Assembly (NCBI RefSeq): GCF_030413175.1
Contig: NZ_CP129212.1
Coordinates: 7,215,001 to 7,279,000 of the forward strand
Length of the DNA: 64,000 nucleotides
Direction of reading: 5' to 3'
Source of the DNA: Bradyrhizobium roseum
Lineage (GTDB): Bacteria; Pseudomonadota; Alphaproteobacteria; Rhizobiales; Xanthobacteraceae
The position numbers and the translations under genes were made by a program. Each line of letters starts with the position of its first letter. Positions within the stretch are counted from its first letter, which is position 1. This document shows, piece after piece, positions 36,693-45,976 of the stretch. The notes under the pieces were generated by a model, which was given only the letters and a program-made list of their open reading frames with translations, was not told the origin of the DNA and searched no databases.

Positions 36693-37904
36693 CTAGTAGA
36701 TTGCGGCACCTGCCCCGACATTGATCGAAGCGTCCTTCATCGTCCCCACGATGAATTCGATCTGATCTTCGGTCAGGTGGGTGTGGAAGGGCAGCGCGAC
36801 CGCGCGATCCGCCACCTTCTCGGTGACGAAAAGGTCGCCGCGGCGATAGCCGAGCTCGAAATAGTGCCGCTGCAGATGAAGTGGATTGCTGTAGGCCGCA
36901 GCCTCGATCTGTTCGACACGAAGATCCTCCACGATCGCATCGCGGCTGGAGCGCGTAAAACGCGTCCCGAGATGAACGACGTAGAGAAACCAGTTCACCT
37001 CGGTTACGTCAGGGCCGACGTAAGGGTCCTTGATCCCCTCGAAGGACTGCACATGCCTGTAATAGAGATGCTGGATCAGCCGGCGGCGTTCCAATATCTC
37101 GTCCAGCCGCTGCAACTGCGCCAGGCCAAGCGAGGCCGAGATACTGCTCATCGCCGCCTGGTAGGGCGGCGTGGCGCTGACGACGACCGAGGCGCGCTCT
37201 TCCAGCCGGTGCGCGCGATGGCGCCGCAGTGCCACCGCGACGTCGATGTCATCCGTGACCACCATGCCGCCCTCACCACAGGTCAATGCGGAAGGCTGTG
37301 AGAAATCGAACACCGATGTGTCGCCGAACGATCCGACCAGGGCCCCCTGATATTTTGAGCCGATCGCTTCGGTGGAATCCTCGATCAACACCAGGCCATG
37401 CTTTTTCGCCACCGCACGCAGTCCCGACCACGCGGCGGGGTGGCCGTTATTGTTGCAGGCGACAATCGCGCGCGTGTTCGCGGTGATGCGGGCTTCGACC
37501 TTCTCCGGGACCAGCGTTCCCGCCCAGTAGTCGATATCGGCGAACACCGGCCTGGCCCCGGCGATGCTGATGGCATGCGCCGTCTCCCGAAATGAATAGG
37601 ACGACGCGATGACCTCCTGTCCCGGACCAATTCCGTAAGCTCTCAGGGCAAACAGCAACCCAAGCGTTCCGCTCGGAACCGCAATCGCATATTTGCGCCC
37701 GACATAGGCGGCAAACGCCGCCTCAAAGGCCTCGACCGCAGGGCCGGAGGAAAGCCTCGGCGACCGCAGCGCCGCATCGACCGCGCCGATCTCAGCCAGC
37801 GTAATGTCCGGATCCGACAGCGCGATGAAGCTCTCGTCGACGCTGGCCACGACGACATCGTCGTCTTCGCGATCGGCATCCTGGATGGCGGCAAGCTCGG
37901 TCAT
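36693..37904 (-). CDS. DegT/DnrJ/EryC1-like aminotransferase-fold protein with altered PLP lysine
   Basis: 403 aa. The PLP-fold framework is clear: AIAVPSGTLGLLFAL, ACNNNGHPAAW, LIEDSTEAIGS and FSQPSALTCGEGG. The residue five before the GEGG glycine, normally the Schiff-base Lys, is Ser205. Some family members (GDP-perosamine-route dehydratases) use His there. With Ser it may be a scaffold or bind PLP non-covalently. It overlaps an upstream 89-aa gene by ATGA. It is nif-linked by position; reaction unknown. Confidence 0.82.
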   Translation of the reverse strand: MTELAAIQDADREDDDVVVASVDESFIALSDPDITLAEIGAVDAALRSPRLSSGPAVEAFEAAFAAYVGRKYAIAVPSGTLGLLFALRAYGIGPGQEVIASSYSFRETAHAISIAGARPVFADIDYWAGTLVPEKVEARITANTRAIVACNNNGHPAAWSGLRAVAKKHGLVLIEDSTEAIGSKYQGALVGSFGDTSVFDFSQPSALTCGEGGMVVTDDIDVAVALRRHRAHRLEERASVVVSATPPYQAAMSSISASLGLAQLQRLDEILERRRLIQHLYYRHVQSFEGIKDPYVGPDVTEVNWFLYVVHLGTRFTRSSRDAIVEDLRVEQIEAAAYSNPLHLQRHYFELGYRRGDLFVTEKVADRAVALPFHTHLTEDQIEFIVGTMKDASINVGAGAAIY

Positions 37905-38170
37905 GACGTCACATTCCTGTCCGCCAGAACGAGTCCACTCGCGCGCAGCGGATCCGACGTAATCTGAAGGCAGTGATCGCTGCGATCGACGAGATGAATT
38001 TCATAGCGCGGGTAGCTCCGGAACGGCATTTCGCTGACATCGTTGGCGTCGCACTTCGTCCAGGACAAATGTGGAAACCGGCGCCGCAACTCGGCAAAGA
38101 CGCCCGCACCGACACCGGGATCGGACAGCACCCGATCGATTTCGTTCAGTTCGTCCGCGTCCAACGCCAT
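37901..38170 (-). CDS. Hypothetical nif-island protein (89 aa)
   Basis: Starts MALDADELNEIDRVLSDPGVG. It has an N-terminal helical part and a C-terminal beta portion (RYEIHLVDRSDHCLQIT). It is coupled to the DegT-like gene. Not recognised. Confidence 0.6.
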   Translation of the reverse strand: MALDADELNEIDRVLSDPGVGAGVFAELRRRFPHLSWTKCDANDVSEMPFRSYPRYEIHLVDRSDHCLQITSDPLRASGLVLADRNVTS

Positions 38171-38231
38171 TGCCGTTACTCTGTGTCAGGGGGTCGCCAT
38201 ATTCGCGGCGGCACTTTTCATTCATGCAAGT

Positions 38232-38591
38232 TCATTGCCAGAACATTCGATCAGGGTCCGCGTTCAATCGCTCAAGGGCCGTCGGCAGGCGATCGTGGGT
38301 GCTGTCGAGCTGCCATACGTCTTTCTTGTGGTCCTTGCGAAACAGCTGCCACCTCCCGTCATCGGCGTCATGCAACAGCAAAGCGACGTCGACGATGCCG
38401 CCGTCCCGGTCGATGTTCCTCGAACAGCACGGGCTCTCGATCCGATAACCACTGATCGTTGTCACCACGCTTGGCTTGACGTAGCGATATCGCTTGCGCG
38501 ATATCAATGCGCGCTCGATCCGCTTGCGATCGAGATCGTTCGGATGGGCAAACGGCCTGACCACGGATTGACTCAGCGTCGCCGATAGCAT
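38232..38591 (-). CDS. Hypothetical nif-island protein (119 aa)
   Basis: ATG at 38591 with GGAG upstream. Basic N-terminal helix (DLDRKRIERALISRKRYRYVK), then strands with an adjacent Cys pair (SPCCSRNIDRDGGIVDVALLLHD). It may relate to DUF3024-type proteins, but this is uncertain. It lies 13 bp after nifZ. Confidence 0.6.
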   Translation of the reverse strand: MLSATLSQSVVRPFAHPNDLDRKRIERALISRKRYRYVKPSVVTTISGYRIESPCCSRNIDRDGGIVDVALLLHDADDGRWQLFRKDHKKDVWQLDSTHDRLPTALERLNADPDRMFWQ

Positions 38592-38604
38592 CGCTCCTGC
38601 TCCT

Positions 38605-38847
38605 CTAGAGGGGACTGATCTCTTCTTCCAGACATCCGACGACAAGCCGCTCGCCGAATTCGACGAGATAGATCGGCAGGTTCGCTTCGGTCTGGGTGCC
38701 CACCTGGACAATTTCGCCGGTGTCGCCGACACCAACCAGCATGGCGTCGACCGGTTTGCCAGGGAACGATCCGTCATTGAAGAGGTCGATCAGCGCCTTC
38801 ACGCGCTGGCCCCATTGATATTTCGGAATTCTTGGCTCGATCATCAT
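38605..38847 (-). CDS. nifZ: NifZ-family protein (short copy)
   Basis: 80 aa starting MMIEPRIPKYQWGQRVKAL, with the NifZ pattern VGVGDTGEIVQVGTQTEANLPIYLVEFGERLVVGC. NifZ helps P-cluster maturation of NifDK. It is the downstream half of a tandem nifZ pair, overlapping the upstream copy by 4 bp. Confidence 0.85.
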   Translation of the reverse strand: MMIEPRIPKYQWGQRVKALIDLFNDGSFPGKPVDAMLVGVGDTGEIVQVGTQTEANLPIYLVEFGERLVVGCLEEEISPL

Positions 38848-39164
38848 GCCGTCGTTCCTCCCGGCAGCGGCAGGTCCGACATCTCGTCGCGGGCGATTGC
38901 GGGATCCAGTTCCTTGCGCTTCATCCCGACGCGGTTCCCGCTCTCCATGAACTCGACGCCGTAGATGTAGAACTGCTGCAGGAAAGTGCCGATGCTGACG
39001 ACGTACCCTTCCTCGCCCTTTTTCGCGAGGATCTCGCCGATCTCCTTGCCGGCATAGGTACCGTCATTGCGAATGGTGCGCTTGGCTTTCACCTTTTCGC
39101 CGAAGCTGAAATAGGGCGGCGCTGAAAGCTCCACCACCTCGCTGTCACGAACGATGTTGCTCAT
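38844..39164 (-). CDS. nifZ: NifZ-family protein (longer copy)
   Basis: 106 aa with FSFGEKVKAKRTIRNDGTYAGKEIGEILAKKGEEGYV, then FYIYGVEFMESGNRVG, fitting NifZ. It is in tandem with the short copy and overlaps the LRV gene by 4 bp. Confidence 0.88.
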   Translation of the reverse strand: MSNIVRDSEVVELSAPPYFSFGEKVKAKRTIRNDGTYAGKEIGEILAKKGEEGYVVSIGTFLQQFYIYGVEFMESGNRVGMKRKELDPAIARDEMSDLPLPGGTTA

Positions 39165-39934
39165 GCCGGAAACTCCCCTAACCGCTCCTGTCTGCCGGTC
39201 GCGCGCGACCGCGCCATGTCCTGAACGAGCCCGTCGCTGTCAAACGCCAGTTCGGCGATCTCGCCGACCGCGATCCGGCTCGCCACTTCGTACCGCACGC
39301 GCCAATCGGGATCGTCGCGCAGGCGGGACAGCAGGTCCGACGTGAGACGTTGCGCGACCGCGAGCCTGACGCCGGCGTCGGGATCGTTCGTCATCCGCAG
39401 CAGCCAGTCGCGCGGGATGCGTTGCGCGACAACGCGACGAACCTCGGCCTCCTTGTCGTCGATCATGAGCGGGAGCAGGGACGGCGCGACGCGTCGCGCG
39501 ACCACCAGGCGAACGTAGTAGTCCTCGTCCGTCATCATCGGCATCAGTTCGGCGTCGTCGAGCAAGGAAACGATCCGGATCCTGACCTCCCGATGGGCAT
39601 CGTTCCGCAGCCGCAGCACGAGCCGCTTCGGCAGCCGCCGCGCAGCGTTCCAGCGCACGGTTTCATCGGGATCATCAAGCAGCCGCGGCAACAGGAACAG
39701 GCTGGCATGCTTGGCAGCAATTGCCCGGACCTCGAAATGAACATGCGCGATGTAGGAATTGGCCAGTCCCGGATTCGAGTTGAAAAACCGGTCGATTCGC
39801 CGGGCATAGCGATCGTGGACGCAGGCATGCTTCAGCCTACAGCCTCCGGCGCTTGACAGGCCGTGGTGGGCACAGCCGGCGCAATCAATCTCCTCCCCGC
39901 GCCAGTCCCGGGCCTCGTCGATGTCATCCGTCAT
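39161..39934 (-). CDS. LRV-type 4Fe-4S leucine-rich variant repeat protein
   Basis: 257 aa. The N-terminal CxxC...Cx5C (EIDCAGCAHHGL, GGCRLKHACVHDRYARRID) forms the [4Fe-4S] site. About seven repeats follow, of the form DDxxxVRxxVAxRL. This matches the Azotobacter vinelandii nif-linked LRV protein. Function is unknown, presumed protein interaction. It overlaps the TPR gene by 11 bp. Confidence 0.9.
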   Translation of the reverse strand: MTDDIDEARDWRGEEIDCAGCAHHGLSSAGGCRLKHACVHDRYARRIDRFFNSNPGLANSYIAHVHFEVRAIAAKHASLFLLPRLLDDPDETVRWNAARRLPKRLVLRLRNDAHREVRIRIVSLLDDAELMPMMTDEDYYVRLVVARRVAPSLLPLMIDDKEAEVRRVVAQRIPRDWLLRMTNDPDAGVRLAVAQRLTSDLLSRLRDDPDWRVRYEVASRIAVGEIAELAFDSDGLVQDMARSRATGRQERLGEFPA

Positions 39935-40463
39935 CATCCTGCCCCATCCGTTCGAGGACCTCGAGCAGCACGCGCGCGCCCACCTTGTCGCTGGGGTCGA
40001 GTTCCAGGAGTTTGGCGACGGCCGCCCGGCCCTCCCCAAGATTGCCGAGCCGCATTTGCAAATAGGCGTAGCCTTTCAGGGTGAAGAGGTAGAAGCGCGG
40101 CAGCATGTTCTCGTAGCGACCGAACTCGGCATCGCCGGCCGTGACATGCTGCCAGTCCGGCGCGAGCCTGTTTTCACGCGCCGCCTTGGCCAGACACTCC
40201 TTTGCAACCGTCAACGCGTCGGCGAGACGCCCCTTGTAGAAATAGAAACGGTAGAGGCCGATCAGCACAGCCGCGTGCCCGGGCGCCAGCGCGTGGGCTT
40301 CGCGCAAGTGATGCTCGGCGACATCGTCCAGATGATAGGAAAGCCCGGCTTCCCACAGATGGAATTCCGCCTCCGGCGGAAGTCCGCCGCCGAGCAGCGC
40401 ATTGGCCAGAACCGCCGCCTCCGTGACGGATTGCGGCTCACCTCGATCCGCAGGCCCCATCAT
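39924..40463 (-). CDS. TPR protein, nif-linked (paralogue of 30265-30744)
   Basis: 179 aa from the ATG at 40463, with GGGAGG upstream. The TPR-type helices include HHLREAHALAPGHAAVLIGLYRFYFYKGRLADAL and LFTLKGYAYLQMRLGNL. It sits between iscA-like and LRV genes in the nifB operon. Scaffold role presumed. Confidence 0.78.
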   Translation of the reverse strand: MMGPADRGEPQSVTEAAVLANALLGGGLPPEAEFHLWEAGLSYHLDDVAEHHLREAHALAPGHAAVLIGLYRFYFYKGRLADALTVAKECLAKAARENRLAPDWQHVTAGDAEFGRYENMLPRFYLFTLKGYAYLQMRLGNLGEGRAAVAKLLELDPSDKVGARVLLEVLERMGQDDDG

Positions 40464-40476
40464 CGGCGCCTCCCGT

Positions 40477-40785
40477 CTAATGGTTCGAGCAAGAAACCTG
40501 CTTCGGATCCTTGAACACCAGTCCGGTTTGCGCCGGGGTATCGGCGAAATCGATGGTGACGCCGTCGAGCAGGATCCGGCTCTCGGCCGGCAGGAACAGC
40601 TTGACGCCGTCGCGCTCGACCACCGCCTCGCCAGCCGCAGGCTCCCGGCGAACGCTGATATCGGCCGCCAATCCCGAGCAGCCGCCCGGGCTGACCGCGA
40701 GCCGGAAACCGCTCGATGCCTCCCCGTCGGCACGGATCATCATCCGAATGAATTTGGTGGCGGCCGGCGTAAGGGTGAAGTTCAT
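40477..40785 (-). CDS. HesB/IscA-like protein, C-terminal CxC missing
   Basis: 102-aa A-type carrier fold (FTLTPAATKFIRMMIRADG; LAVSPGGCSGL). The internal Cys is present, but the C-terminal CGCG of normal IscA reads VSCSNH, leaving one Cys. It probably still binds Fe or a cluster differently. It is nif-linked, between fdxN and TPR. Confidence 0.85.
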   Translation of the reverse strand: MNFTLTPAATKFIRMMIRADGEASSGFRLAVSPGGCSGLAADISVRREPAAGEAVVERDGVKLFLPAESRILLDGVTIDFADTPAQTGLVFKDPKQVSCSNH

Positions 40786-40797
40786 CTGGCTTCTCCT

Positions 40798-41022
40798 TCA
40801 GGCCGGGACCTGATAACGCGGAAACGAATTGTCGATCACGCAGGTGTTGTCGACCGGGCAGACCGCCGCACATTGCGGGGCGTCGAAATGCCCGAGACAT
40901 TCCGTGCATTTCTTCGGATCGATCACGAAGGTGCCGTTCTTCTCCGAGATCGCGACATTGGGACATTCCGGCTCGCAGGCCGAACAGCTCGTGCATTGTG
41001 ACGATATGATCTTCAGCGCCAT
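40798..41022 (-). CDS. fdxN: 2[4Fe-4S] ferredoxin FdxN
   Basis: 74 aa with two clusters: [12 protein letters not shown], then [19 protein letters not shown]. This is the FdxN pattern. It gives low-potential electrons and in other diazotrophs serves NifB or nitrogenase. It lies 34 bp after nifB. Confidence 0.95.
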   Translation of the reverse strand: MALKIISSQCTSCSACEPECPNVAISEKNGTFVIDPKKCTECLGHFDAPQCAAVCPVDNTCVIDNSFPRYQVPA

Positions 41023-41056
41023 CGCTTACTCCTGAGGCTCATCGCGTTTCGTCTTT

Positions 41057-42616
41057 TCAGGCCGCGCTGATCAGCGCGCCCTGGCGGATCTCGGCATCGC
41101 CGCGCTCAACATGTTCGATCTCGCCGCTGTTGACCTTGTCGAGATAGGATTTGAACCAGGCGATCGCCGACTTTTCGATGAACTCATGGGCGAACTGGTC
41201 GACCGGCTCGATACCCGCCGTCAGCAAATCGGCCTTCGGACACCCACCGATCTTGGCCACGAACACCGCGTGGCAGTCGTTGATGGCGCGGATCACCGTC
41301 TCGAGGCTTTCCTCGTCGCCGAAGCCACCCTGGCAGTAGAGGTCGACACGGCGGTGTCCGACGAACTTCGCGCCCGCGGTCGAGAGCTCATAGACCTGGA
41401 ACTCCTTGGCGTGACCGAAGTGCTCGTTGATCAAGCCGGAGCCCTTGGTCGCAACGGCGACCAGCAGCTTGATATCGCTCATTTCGCCCGCGAGCGTGGA
41501 GAGTTCCTCCTGCTTCGCCGCGACCTTGGCGACGCGCTCCTCTTCCACCTTGGCCTGATAGGCCTTGCGGGTGTCGAGATCGTAGTTCACCTCCATCGCC
41601 ATGATCTTGTCGGTGGTGAACTCCGCGCTGCGGTCCTCGCCGAGCAGGCCGACCGCGTCGGCACGGCACTGCCGGCAATGCCGCATCATGTTCATCTCGC
41701 CTTCGCAGCTATCCTGCAGCGCCTTCAGCTCCTGCGCCGTCGGGCCTCGCTGGCCGGTCAGGCCGAATACGGTGCCGTGCTCGGGGGCCGAAATCAGCGG
41801 CATGATGTTGTGCAGGAACGCGCCGCGGGATTTCACGGCCTTGTTGACTTCGACAAGGTGCTTGTCGTTGATGCCGGGGATCATCACCGAATTGACCTTG
41901 CAGAGAATGCCGCGCTCGGTGAGCATCTCGAGTCCCTGCAACTGCCGGTCGGTCAGCAGCTTGGCGGCCTCGACGCCGGTGTAGCGCTTGTGCTTCCAGA
42001 ACACCCACGGATAGATCTTCGCGCCGATCTCGGGATCGACCATGTTGATGGTGATGGTGACGTGATCGACGTTGAAGCCGGCAATGGTGTCGACGTGATC
42101 AGGCAGCGCGAGGCCGTTGGTCGACAGGCAGAGCTTGATGTCAGGCGCGGTCTTGGCGATCAGTTCGAAGGTCTTGAAGGTCTTTTCCGGATTGGCGAGC
42201 GGGTCGCCCGGGCCGGCGATGCCGAGCACCGTCATCTGCGGAATGGTTGATGCGACCGCCAGCACCTTCTTGGCCGCCTGCTCCGGGGTGAGCTTCTCGC
42301 TGACCACGCCCGGACGCGATTCATTGGCACAATCGTATTTGCGATTGCAGTAGTTGCACTGGATGTTGCAGGCCGGCGCGACAGCCACATGCATGCGTGC
42401 ATAGTGATGATGGGCTTCCTCGCTGTAGCAGGGATGGTTCTTGACCTTCTCCCAGATCTCGGTCGGCAAATCCCCCTGCCCCGCGGCCGATCCGCAGCTC
42501 GCCTTGCCGCTGCCGCCACTCGTACCGCAACCCTTGTGCTCGGCAATCGCCTGCATCACTTCTCCGACTTTCGCGGCGCTTGGGACGGCGGTACCTTCGT
42601 GTATTGAAGCCTGCAT
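41057..42616 (-). CDS. nifB: NifB, NifB-cofactor synthase
   Basis: 519 aa from the ATG at 42616 (GAGG upstream). The radical SAM cluster motif CNIQCNYC, then GPGDPLANP, is present. The C-terminal 110 residues are a NifX-like cofactor-binding domain ([17 protein letters not shown]). It makes the 8Fe-9S-C precursor of FeMo-co. It has its own NifA/sigma-54 promoter, and the fdxN-iscA-TPR-LRV-nifZ genes follow. Confidence 0.98.
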   Translation of the reverse strand: MQASIHEGTAVPSAAKVGEVMQAIAEHKGCGTSGGSGKASCGSAAGQGDLPTEIWEKVKNHPCYSEEAHHHYARMHVAVAPACNIQCNYCNRKYDCANESRPGVVSEKLTPEQAAKKVLAVASTIPQMTVLGIAGPGDPLANPEKTFKTFELIAKTAPDIKLCLSTNGLALPDHVDTIAGFNVDHVTITINMVDPEIGAKIYPWVFWKHKRYTGVEAAKLLTDRQLQGLEMLTERGILCKVNSVMIPGINDKHLVEVNKAVKSRGAFLHNIMPLISAPEHGTVFGLTGQRGPTAQELKALQDSCEGEMNMMRHCRQCRADAVGLLGEDRSAEFTTDKIMAMEVNYDLDTRKAYQAKVEEERVAKVAAKQEELSTLAGEMSDIKLLVAVATKGSGLINEHFGHAKEFQVYELSTAGAKFVGHRRVDLYCQGGFGDEESLETVIRAINDCHAVFVAKIGGCPKADLLTAGIEPVDQFAHEFIEKSAIAWFKSYLDKVNSGEIEHVERGDAEIRQGALISAA

Positions 42617-42677
42617 GTGCGATCCTCGCTGCTTGCCAAATCCAAAAGATCCGAAACGAATGAGCTGCAGGACAATT

Positions 42678-42693
42678 AGCAACTCGCGTGCCA
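42678..42693 (-). promoter_or_regulatory. Sigma-54 promoter of nifB
   Basis: Minus-strand TGGCACGCGAGTTGCT: perfect -24/-12 about 60 bp before nifB. Confidence 0.85.
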
Positions 42694-42791
42694 TCGCCGA
42701 GCCGACGACAACTTCGCACTATTTCAACGAGTTAAGGAAAGAGCGGCGGCTGTCGCGTTGCCAACAGGCGACGGCGGAGCGTTTCGAAATA

Positions 42792-42807
42792 TGTTAGAAA
42801 CGTTACA
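42792..42807. promoter_or_regulatory. NifA upstream activator sequence (nifB)
   Basis: TGT-N10-ACA about 100 bp upstream of the -24 element, typical spacing. Confidence 0.7.
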
Positions 42808-42928
42808 GACTGGGTGTTTGCCGGCGGGACACACCAATCGGACTGCTCCGGCCGCCGATTGAGAAGCGCAGGCAGCTCCGGAAGCGTCGCGCCGCCCGAA
42901 GCTGGAAGCCATCGTCCAAGTGAAGCGT

Positions 42929-43798
42929 TCAACCGGCCGCCGTCAGAATTTCCACGGCCTCTGCCAGCGGAACGGCGATCGGCGTCAGGCCCTGGCTGAT
43001 CAGAAACCGCAGCTCGTTCTTGCTCAGCGTCTTGGGTTCGACAATCGCGTAGTGCGTCGCCGCCGACCGCTTCGTGACCTGGCGAGCATAGGTCCGGAGC
43101 AACTGATCATTGAAGCGACAGCCGATGAAAACAAAACTCCGCTCGGTGCGGCGATCCTTCACGACATCCGGAATCGGCGTCTGGATGTCGATCTCCGTCA
43201 GCACCTCGACATAGTCGGCGTCGGAAATCAGGAAATTCTTCGCCGGTGCGACGCTCCCGTGCGGCTTGTACAGCAGGGTGGTCCAGCCGTTTGCCGCCGC
43301 GCGGTCCGACTCCACGCCGGCGGCATCGTAGAACCGATACCAGCGGTCTTCGCCGATCCCTGCGCGGGTGATGCCCTGGACCTCGCCCCAATCGCTGCGT
43401 TCACCGAGTGCCGCGCGCATGGCGCCGTCATACCAGGTATCGACGATCATCGGCAGGCGCAGCGAGGCCAGATAGCGATGCAGGGCCGTCGGCTCCACCG
43501 GCGATGCGAATGCCTCCGACATCAAGGCCGTGACGGTGGACCTGTGCTTCATGCTTTCGATATGTTGCGCAGCCGCCCAGGCATTGCCCTTGGCGCGCCG
43601 CGGCAACGCGACCTTGATCCCGAAGAACGCGGCGAGCGCTTCCGGATTTACCGGGACGGCGGCCTTCGAGAACTCGGCGATTCCCGGGCCGAGATACGGG
43701 ACGATCGTTCCCGCGCGCAGTCCCGCGGCAACCCGCTTCAACGACGTCTCGGCGTCGGCACGGGTCATGAAATCCAACTGGGGAACCGGGGCGTTCAT
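42929..43798 (-). CDS. SIR2-like domain protein
   Basis: 289 aa from the ATG at 43798 (overlapping nifT by TGATG). A SIR2_2-type core shows [12 protein letters not shown] near the N-terminus and [22 protein letters not shown] later, with [20 protein letters not shown]2_2 proteins hydrolyse or bind NAD and may act in defence or regulation. In diazotroph loci the role is unknown. It is in the nifS-nifT operon. Confidence 0.8.
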   Translation of the reverse strand: MNAPVPQLDFMTRADAETSLKRVAAGLRAGTIVPYLGPGIAEFSKAAVPVNPEALAAFFGIKVALPRRAKGNAWAAAQHIESMKHRSTVTALMSEAFASPVEPTALHRYLASLRLPMIVDTWYDGAMRAALGERSDWGEVQGITRAGIGEDRWYRFYDAAGVESDRAAANGWTTLLYKPHGSVAPAKNFLISDADYVEVLTEIDIQTPIPDVVKDRRTERSFVFIGCRFNDQLLRTYARQVTKRSAATHYAIVEPKTLSKNELRFLISQGLTPIAVPLAEAVEILTAAG

Positions 43799-44019
43799 CA
43801 CTCTTCACTTTCCTGGCCGCGCTTGCGGGCGTTGACCGTGATGGGGAGCGAGGTGCCCGCCGCCATTTCCGGCAGATCGAGGACCCAGCCATTGGCGATA
43901 CGGATCCAGCCGCCCCACAGCGATTCGTGTTCGGATTCCACGATCGGCTCCTCGAGATCCTTTTTCGGCACGTAGATCGAAAGCCCCGTCTCCGGAGAAC
44001 GGCGAATCATCACTTTCAT
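43798..44019 (-). CDS. nifT: NifT/FixU protein
   Basis: 73 aa, [24 protein letters not shown]..., matching NifT/FixU length and the [15 protein letters not shown] pattern. Small nif protein of unknown action. Overlaps nifS by 4 bp. Confidence 0.94.
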   Translation of the reverse strand: MKVMIRRSPETGLSIYVPKKDLEEPIVESEHESLWGGWIRIANGWVLDLPEMAAGTSLPITVNARKRGQESEE

Positions 44020-45224
44020 AGGGTCAGCTCCGTGGATCGGGATGGGTTCGCCGTGACATGCCCGCGCTCTTGCCATGAGGGTGACAGCGCCCTCAATTTG
44101 GCAACGATCTCCGGCAGCAGATTCAGCACGTAGACAACGTCATCGATGGTGTTGTCGCGTGACAACGAAAACCTGATGGCGCCGCGCAGCGCCGTCGTCG
44201 GTACATTCATCGCGCGCAGCACGTGCGACGGCTCCATCGAGCCGGATGCGCAGGCCGAGCCCAGGGACGCGGCTATACCGGCCCGGTTCAAATGATGAAT
44301 GATGGCCTCACCTTCGAGATGCTCGAAAGCGACGTTGCAGGTGTTCGACAACCTGTTCTCGGTGTCGCCCAACACCATGCAATCGCCGATCTGGAGAATG
44401 CCCCGTTCGAGACGGTCGCGCAGGATATGAACGCCGCCCTGCTCGTCCTGCAACTGCGCCAACGCCAGTTCGGCGGCTTTTCCCAATCCGACGATCCCGG
44501 GCACGTTCTCGGTGCCGCCGCGACGCCGGCGCTCCTGAGGGCCGCCGCGAACCAGCGGATTGAACTTCGTGCCCTTGCGCAGATAGAGCGCCCCGATGCC
44601 CTTCGGGCCGTGCAGCTTGTGTCCCGACAGCGACAGCATGTCGATCCCGGTCGCCTTCAGATCGAGCGGGATCTTGCCGACCGCCTGCACCGCATCGACA
44701 TGGAACAGTGCCCCGGCCTCATGCGCCATCGTGGCCAGTCGATCGACCGGGAACAGCGTTCCGGTCTCGTTGTTGGCCCACATCACCGATGCGAGTGCGG
44801 TGCGTGGCCCAAGCGCCTGCCTAAACGCTTCGAGATCGAGACGGCCCTGCGCATCGACGCCGATCAAATGCGTCCTGATACCGCGTGACGACGCGAGGTA
44901 CTCCACCAGCGAAAGAACGGCGGGGTGCTCGACGGCCGTCGTGACGATCTCGTCACGTCCGTCCTGCGTATCCAGCGCCGACAGGATCGCGGCATTGTTC
45001 GATTCGGTGCCCCCCGACGTGAACACGATTTCGTGGTCGAAGGCCGTCCCAAGCAGCGCCTGCAGGCTGCTGCGCGCCCGCTTTACCGCGCCTGCGACTT
45101 CACTGCCGAAGGCGTGAGCCGACGAGGCATTTCCGAACTGTTCCGAAAAATACGGCAGCATCGCCGCAACGACGGCCGGGTCCGTGCGCGTCGTCGCGTT
45201 GTTGTCGAAATAGATCGGCCGCAC
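44016..45224 (-). CDS. nifS: Cysteine desulfurase NifS
   Basis: 402 aa; GTG start at 45224 with AGAGG upstream. The PLP Lys lies in SLSGHKLHGPKGIGALY, and the catalytic Cys loop near the C-terminus reads SLGSACASGSMEPSHVL. It supplies sulfur for cluster synthesis, with cysE providing Cys precursors. Confidence 0.97.
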   Translation of the reverse strand: MRPIYFDNNATTRTDPAVVAAMLPYFSEQFGNASSAHAFGSEVAGAVKRARSSLQALLGTAFDHEIVFTSGGTESNNAAILSALDTQDGRDEIVTTAVEHPAVLSLVEYLASSRGIRTHLIGVDAQGRLDLEAFRQALGPRTALASVMWANNETGTLFPVDRLATMAHEAGALFHVDAVQAVGKIPLDLKATGIDMLSLSGHKLHGPKGIGALYLRKGTKFNPLVRGGPQERRRRGGTENVPGIVGLGKAAELALAQLQDEQGGVHILRDRLERGILQIGDCMVLGDTENRLSNTCNVAFEHLEGEAIIHHLNRAGIAASLGSACASGSMEPSHVLRAMNVPTTALRGAIRFSLSRDNTIDDVVYVLNLLPEIVAKLRALSPSWQERGHVTANPSRSTELTL

Positions 45225-45236
45225 GGAACGCCTCTT

Positions 45237-45527
45237 TCAATGTCGCGCCTTCGCCGCTCCTGCGACCGGGATCAGGCGCACGAACTCGCCGAGCCTTTCC
45301 ACCAGGCGCGCCTGGATGCCCTCGAGCGTGGCGCTACTCAACTTGCAGAAGACGCAGGCGCCCGTGAGCTTGACCATGATCTTGTTGCCGTCGATCTCGA
45401 TCAACTGGCAGTCGCCGCCGTCCCGCTGCAGGTTCGGTCGGATTTCCTCAATCACCGCCTTGATGATCTCGGCGCGATCCATCTCCGCGGCCGGCGATTG
45501 CTTCGAATGTTCGGTTTCAATCAGCAT
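45237..45527 (-). CDS. nifU: NifU C-terminal (Nfu) domain protein
   Basis: 96 aa. It contains only the Nfu domain, with the cluster CxxC in GACVFC at residues 58-61. The IscU-like and central ferredoxin domains of full NifU are missing. It can carry a [4Fe-4S] cluster. The scaffold role probably falls to another system. Confidence 0.9.
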   Translation of the reverse strand: MLIETEHSKQSPAAEMDRAEIIKAVIEEIRPNLQRDGGDCQLIEIDGNKIMVKLTGACVFCKLSSATLEGIQARLVERLGEFVRLIPVAGAAKARH

Positions 45528-45573
45528 GATCTCGATTTCTTTCCGTTGGCCGGATTCAACACCGTCGGCTGGT

Positions 45574-45894
45574 TCAGCCGAACGATTTTCCGCAGGAGCA
45601 GCTGTTCTTCGCGTTCGGGTTTTCGAAGGTGAAGCCCGACCCCTCAAGGGCAATCACGAAGTCGATCGTGGTCCCTGCAAGGTAGTCGTGGCTCTTGTTG
45701 TCGACGAAGACCCGCACGCCGTCGCGCTCGATCACGGTGTCGTCGGGGTCGACCTCGTCGACCAGGCCCAGCATGTATTTGAAACCGGCGCAGCCGCCCG
45801 CCTCGACCATGATGCGCAAGCCGTCGACCGGCTTGTTGGCCGTGGCGATCGCGTTGCGCACCGCGTTCAGCGCACTATCCGTCAGATTGATCAT
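45574..45894 (-). CDS. iscA: A-type Fe-S carrier (IscA/HesB), nif type
   Basis: 106 aa, ATG at 45894 after GAGGGCGAGC. It has the internal Cys (AGGCAGFKY) and the full C-terminal CxC (NSCSCGKSF). It transfers Fe-S clusters to apo-proteins. It lies before nifU and nifS. Confidence 0.93.
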   Translation of the reverse strand: MINLTDSALNAVRNAIATANKPVDGLRIMVEAGGCAGFKYMLGLVDEVDPDDTVIERDGVRVFVDNKSHDYLAGTTIDFVIALEGSGFTFENPNAKNSCSCGKSFG

Positions 45895-45976
45895 TGCTCG
45901 CCCTCGTTGCTGGGTCCGTTGAGCAATGAGTTGGCAAGACTTATGCCATACAGCAATCAATTGATAATGTTGCGCT

